Shown: positions 53,801 through 59,800 of the stretch, piece by piece
How the letters are laid out: every line of letters begins with the position of its first letter
How positions within the stretch are numbered: the stretch's first letter is position 1
NCBI GenBank assembly: GCA_947462335.1
Contig: OX381709.1
Location: 43,184,933-43,248,932, forward strand
Reading direction: 5' to 3'
Source of the DNA: Harmothoe impar
Lineage: Eukaryota; Annelida; Polychaeta; Phyllodocida; Polynoidae
DNA: 64,000 nt
The notes under the pieces: model-generated
Database searches by the model: none
Told to the model about the DNA's origin: nothing
The model's input: the letters and a program-made list of their open reading frames with translations, nothing else
Position numbers and translations under genes: made by a program

Positions 53801-56800
53801 GGCTTTTGATATACATTGATGTACCAGTATGTTATGGATGTGGCCAACAGTGACAACAGCTTCCACCCACTCACACATCACCTAGGAGCAGGTTGTGTAA
53901 CTAACACAGTGTGCTGCTTCAGACATTCGCTAGGTGGCAGCAGCATACATCAGGCAGATGCTACCCGCGAGCATGGCTGCTTCAGCACGTGCCCTCTGAA
54001 AACCCACATTGCCATGTACTACTTACAGCCTGTGTTCCTTCATAAAACCGCTTTTTCCACACACTACTTACTTCGTGTCTATGTTATAGTCTTGGTATTC
54101 TTTTCTCAGTTTGTCATCTGTGAGGACGGAGCCTGTGGACTTAACTATGAACACTCCCCAGCAGAAGGCATTGCCGTCATTCAACTGATAGAACACCTGC
54201 TCAAATACATGTAAGTGTCTCCCCTATAGATGTTATATATCACCTGTACTATTAACGCACCACAAACATGTCTACAAAGCCACCGGCCCACCATTCAAAG
54301 AAGTCTGCTTTCACCTTTCTGTTACAATGAAATATCAACTAGCTTTCCACATCCGAGACGCTTTTTGAAATATATCTTCGACCACCATACCAATACCAAC
54401 TGTGAACTGGCGAGGGTAAAGGGATGCTGTCTGATTCTCACGAAATAGAGAGGAAGCTTTATTGCACTTTGCGCTTCTATGCTTAAGTACTTGAATCTTC
54501 GTATTGCCTCCCCCTATAGGGAATATGGTGTAGCCGTATCCCATGGCCTTTGATGTTACTAGATTTAAAGCTACCTTAAACTATTCCAGTCCATTTCTAC
54601 ATGTAATACGTGCAAAAGTCCACTCTATGAGAATGAGGTTCATTACATTGTTATGCACCCATTAGGATCCGGATCGCATCACACTCAGCCTGCGGCTACG
54701 TGTGATACGCCTGACCCTTTTCCAAACACATGAAGAAAGATGCAAACTTAATGGACCTCATACCCGTGGTCTTTCTTCTATTTACATGTACTATTAATTA
54801 CAATAGAACAACATACAACGTAAGAGCATCCCTTTGCTGTGCCTGTTCACATTTAGTTGCTGCATTGCTGACAACACAGAATATCTCACGGTGGCTGCAA
54901 GGCACCTTTCCTTCCGCCATTTAGCTTTTTGAGTAAACCTCTCTTTGCCATTCTCTAAATGACTCTTGTCTTTCCATAACTGGTTAAACAGGGATGAAAC
55001 ACAGCAGGAAGGGTAGGTATGAGAGGCCCGGATGTAGGTTATATTTCCACCTTCTCTGTAGGAGAGTTACACAGCCAAAAATAATTTTCTCATTTTCAGA
55101 AAATATTTCTTGTTTTAAGTAAAATAAACTTAAAACAAGTTTGTCCGTAGGATAACAAAATTTTACTTGAAAGCATGGTTGAGTTTAATATACTTAGAGT
55201 AAGAAAAACAAACAAGAAAAACAAACAAGAAAGAAATTCTTAAATCAAGAATTTTTTTCTGGAATCAAGACAATATTTCCTGACATATTTCTCAAAATGA
55301 GAAAATCTTTCTTATGGAATAGACCTTTTTTCTAGAAAAAATCTTTCTTAAGTAAGTTTTAATTTCTTATTTGAGTTAATAAACTTGCCTGGGATATGAT
55401 TTTATTTAATTTGAAAGATAGACAATGTCTTAGAGACAGGAGTGATGCCAGAGCATCAGAAAGAGGTTCATCAGATTAAATGCAGCTTTTTATAGCTACA
55501 AAAGAAAGCAAACAGACCTTTATTCAAAGTCATTTTGCTTCATGTAATGGAACAGGTAATCCTTCCCTTTATCTAAATGATATAATCAAACAAATGGTGT
55601 CTCATATTATTTCTACTTTTAGTTATCATATTTCATTTACTCGAATAACGGTTCTTACACTGAATTAATCCCCAACAAAATTCCTCTTTTTCCAGATACT
55701 TTTATACTCATTTGTTATTTTGGGACCTAATTTTAGGCAGAAATACATACCCTGTTTCATAACATAGTTGTTGTATTGCATAGTGGCGGCCTCGTGTGGC
55801 ATAATATGTAACTAGTTTTCTTAATTTAAGAAAATAATCCTTATTTAGTAGTCTGTATACTTGATCCCTAACCTAAAGGGGTCTATCATCATAAATGATT
55901 GACCCCCACCATGTGAATACAGACAGAGAGGAAAGAGAGGAAAAATGTTATTTTGATATTTGACAAGGCAAACACTAGTACTGGTTCCAATCCTCCTATT
56001 ATTTCAAATGCAAAGAAGCCCAAAAAATCCTTTTCATTCCATTCACATTTCACATCTATTAAATTCCCAAATAATGGTAGGAATCTGATGAAGGCCTTAA
56101 GCATGGTCATAACCATGATATAATAAAATATCCTTGCATAGTTTTCTGCCCCTATAGACACTTTGGGTAGATGGGTTCAGGTTAATTCTTAACTTATAAA
56201 ATTGTCAAGACATAACAATCTTAAATCAAGAAAGTTAACTTTCTTATTTCAGGAAAATAAGATATAATCTTGTTTGGTGCACAAATGACCAGTTTTAAGA
56301 AAATTACTAAAGAAAAATAATCTTAAATACTTGTATCTAGAAAATTACTAGAAAATATAAGATATTTGCTCTTTGCTTTCCCTTTCTGAAAACAAGATAA
56401 ATGTAAAAACTCAAAATGAGTTTATTTCTTGAATCTAGAACATTTTATCTTGATTCTAGTATTTTCTTGGGGTAAGAAAATTATTTTTGGCTGTGTATAT
56501 CATGCACACCCGCATGGTCGTATAATATGAGATCTCAACAAACCAAAACGTGTTCTTTTGTGGACGTAGGCATTCTATAATTATACATTATATGATTTAC
56601 CTCTTTTTTAACGTCAACAATTATTTGTGGTCAAAGCAGGAGGCTAATATTTGTGTTCAGTTATTTATGACGAATCTATAATATCGGGATGTGTATAATA
56701 ACTACCGCTGTCTTTCAATTTAACCAAACCCTTAATTAACAATGTTCACCAATGATTCAGGTAACAGTGTTACTGTGGTGTTTATTTACTAAAATGATTC

Positions 56801-59800
56801 ATAATCGGTGGGTTTATTAAATCAGAATTGATGAATCAATAGAACGCCAAGCGAATGCATGCACTGACTCGTCTCAAACTCACATTTGATGAATTAACAA
56901 GTACATCCGACCATTTAACTCTAGTTTATATTTGATATTCAAATGAAACCACACGTCACACTGCAACTCACACAGTACTAAATATTATAGTTTACCTTGT
57001 TGTAAATACTCTAGGAAAAGATAAGGATTAGAAAATGTTTCTAATGTGTATATTGTTAGACATATATAGAGAGATTTTGAACCATAGCATCCATCTACTT
57101 TCCACACACTACAATCAATAGTATCTAGCACTCATGGATGTTACATCCCTGATACAAAGGTTAATGAGAAGACTAGCCTTCCACCAAGAGACTGTACATT
57201 GCATATTTCCCTAGACACCACTGTTTTATCTAGAAGGGTATTTTAACATGTGTTGTCGGACAGTTCAATAGTAGAAAAAGCAGTATACAATATGAACTAT
57301 TGTAGCCTAATTTGTGTTCAGTAGTACAATGTCCTGATAGTCTGTACCTGTTACCCCTGCTCTATATTAAGTGTTTTAATCAATTAAATATGTCGTTCCT
57401 ATGACTCCTACCTAAACTGCTAAACACTAGCTGAAATAGTCTCTAACTAAAACTGCGTTGGCAATGTCCGTTTATAAGCATGGTAATATGTGTATCTAAT
57501 ATATACGTTTCTGCTTTGGACAGGGATGGAAAACTATGCTCTCACTGTACATGTATTTATGTTAACCTCGTACTATATAATAATAACATACAAACAATCC
57601 CCCGGTCTCAAATTGGGGTATGAGATTGTTAGTATGATAAAGTTCCATATCACACTCAGCTCCTACTGTTAGCATCTTATCATCTCTACAGGCCAGAAAT
57701 CTGCAATTTTGCCAACACCCCATCTGTTTTCCACAAAGGTTTTGTTTGCAATTAAAATATATCAATCATTTTATATCCACCTTTGTATGTAGGTTCGCCT
57801 TCCAGCTGTGCGAAAGCAATGCTCTCCTTCACCATTGTTTTTCTCATGGTGAGGGACAGAGAATAATCACAAACCCAAGCCTATAGCCTGACATTGTATT
57901 CTCAGGGAGGAGGTCCGCAAGAGGAAGCTACCACGAATGCAGTCCATCTGCGAGCTGCCTTACCCCAAGAAACTACGATGGAAGATTACCCCTGACATAC
58001 AGTCCGATATGGAGAAGAGCATGGCCAACCTCAATGTGTAAGTCCCAATAGCAGAGACAATCCTCTTCCAACGTAATGTATAATATGTATTGGAGAATCC
58101 CAGTGAAAATAGAACGTTGTTTTAACGTGAAAATTAATAATTATACATTGCGGGAAGGTACCAAAATGTCTGTGTATGAGTGTTGCTTTAAACATAAAGA
58201 TATGAACTCAAATGACGATAATTTAACGTTTGGCGAAACGTTTTTTTTAACGTTCCTTATGATAGCCACGTTTTGTCTCAACTATGAAGTAAGCTCTTGG
58301 TATATCATATTATATGACCATTATATTATGACAGCTTAATTGGTACTGTGGATCTGTACGTCCTTCGGTTCCATGAGTTTGGGCGTGAGTTCCCTAAGAA
58401 ACACAACATGAGCCCAGACGCCTTCATACAACTGGCACTGCAGCTCACCTACTACAAGTGAGTTCTTCTTACTACCCATTCTTCTCTATCTCAAACCTTT
58501 GTTCAATTGACAAAACGTTTTTTTAACCATATAAAAACGTTTGGTAACGTGTTTTATTTTGTTAGTTGGGAAAGTGCTAATTTCTAGGATTTCTACACCT
58601 ATATTTTATCCAGCAATATCAAATCATATCACATTTAGAATGATACTGTAACATAGATAGTTCAACTATATATATGCAGCTATGATGATTTATCGCATCA
58701 AACTGAGTGTAAAATCAAAACATTCAAATTAGGCTGACTTCCAGGGCTAACTTATGTATCACTTTCTCTTGACCTCAGAATTCACGGGCACCTCGTCTCA
58801 ACCTATGAGAGCGCTTCAATTCGGCGCTTCCGGTTGGGGCGTGTTGACAACATCCGGGCATGTACAAACGAGGCCCTGGAGTGGTGCAAGGCCATGATCG
58901 GCGAGACTGACGCCACGGTAGGATCTCACTTCCGCTTTGATATTTTGGATTCTGGTTTGAACAGTATAAATATAACCTTGACTAATGTTATCAATTTTGG
59001 GTGGAAGGCCGATGCAGGCTGGACCACCCCCTTCCCCCGGCCTTCCTTTCACTAACCTATGGCTGTCCCAAGAGAGAAAATTTAAATGCCTATGCATATC
59101 CCAATGGTAGATAGGCATACAGTTTTTTGTCCTTTTTCAAATAAAAATGAGTTATGATTACCGGTAAGTGTGGTTCAATACAGTTTGCGTATAATATTCT
59201 AATCAAAAGTCATAATTAGGTAGAGTATACTAAATACTTAGAGGTTGAGATGAGTTAGACCCTTAACAGAACACCACAAAATAATATATTGTGGTGTATA
59301 TCATATATATGTTTCCTTTTACGGTTCTATAACCCTAACGATTGTGGCTACATCGTAAGTTACAGGAGGATCCTTAGTAATTTTTAGTTGTGTGTCTCAA
59401 TACTTTCAGAATTCTGTTTCTTTTTCTGTTCTAGGATGAAGAGAAGATGGATCTTTTCAGAAAGGCAATCAAACAGCAGACCGACATCCTGGTGCAGGTC
59501 AGTCCCTCATCTAATTTATCGATGAATTTATTGATGGAACATGTTGAAAATACAATACAACATCTATCATTTATCTCAAATCTATCATCCCAATTGTAGT
59601 TATTAAACAAAACCAAATTGTTCGTTGTTGACTTTGGTTACTCCACAATGGTACCACAACTCACCCAGTAAACAAAAAACGTTATACAACATTTTATAAC
59701 GTTATATAACGTTTATCTAAGGTTCCTTAATATGGCATAACATTATAAAACGTTTTAAAACGTTATTTTGACGTTAAATAACGTTTTATGTTAGCTGGGC

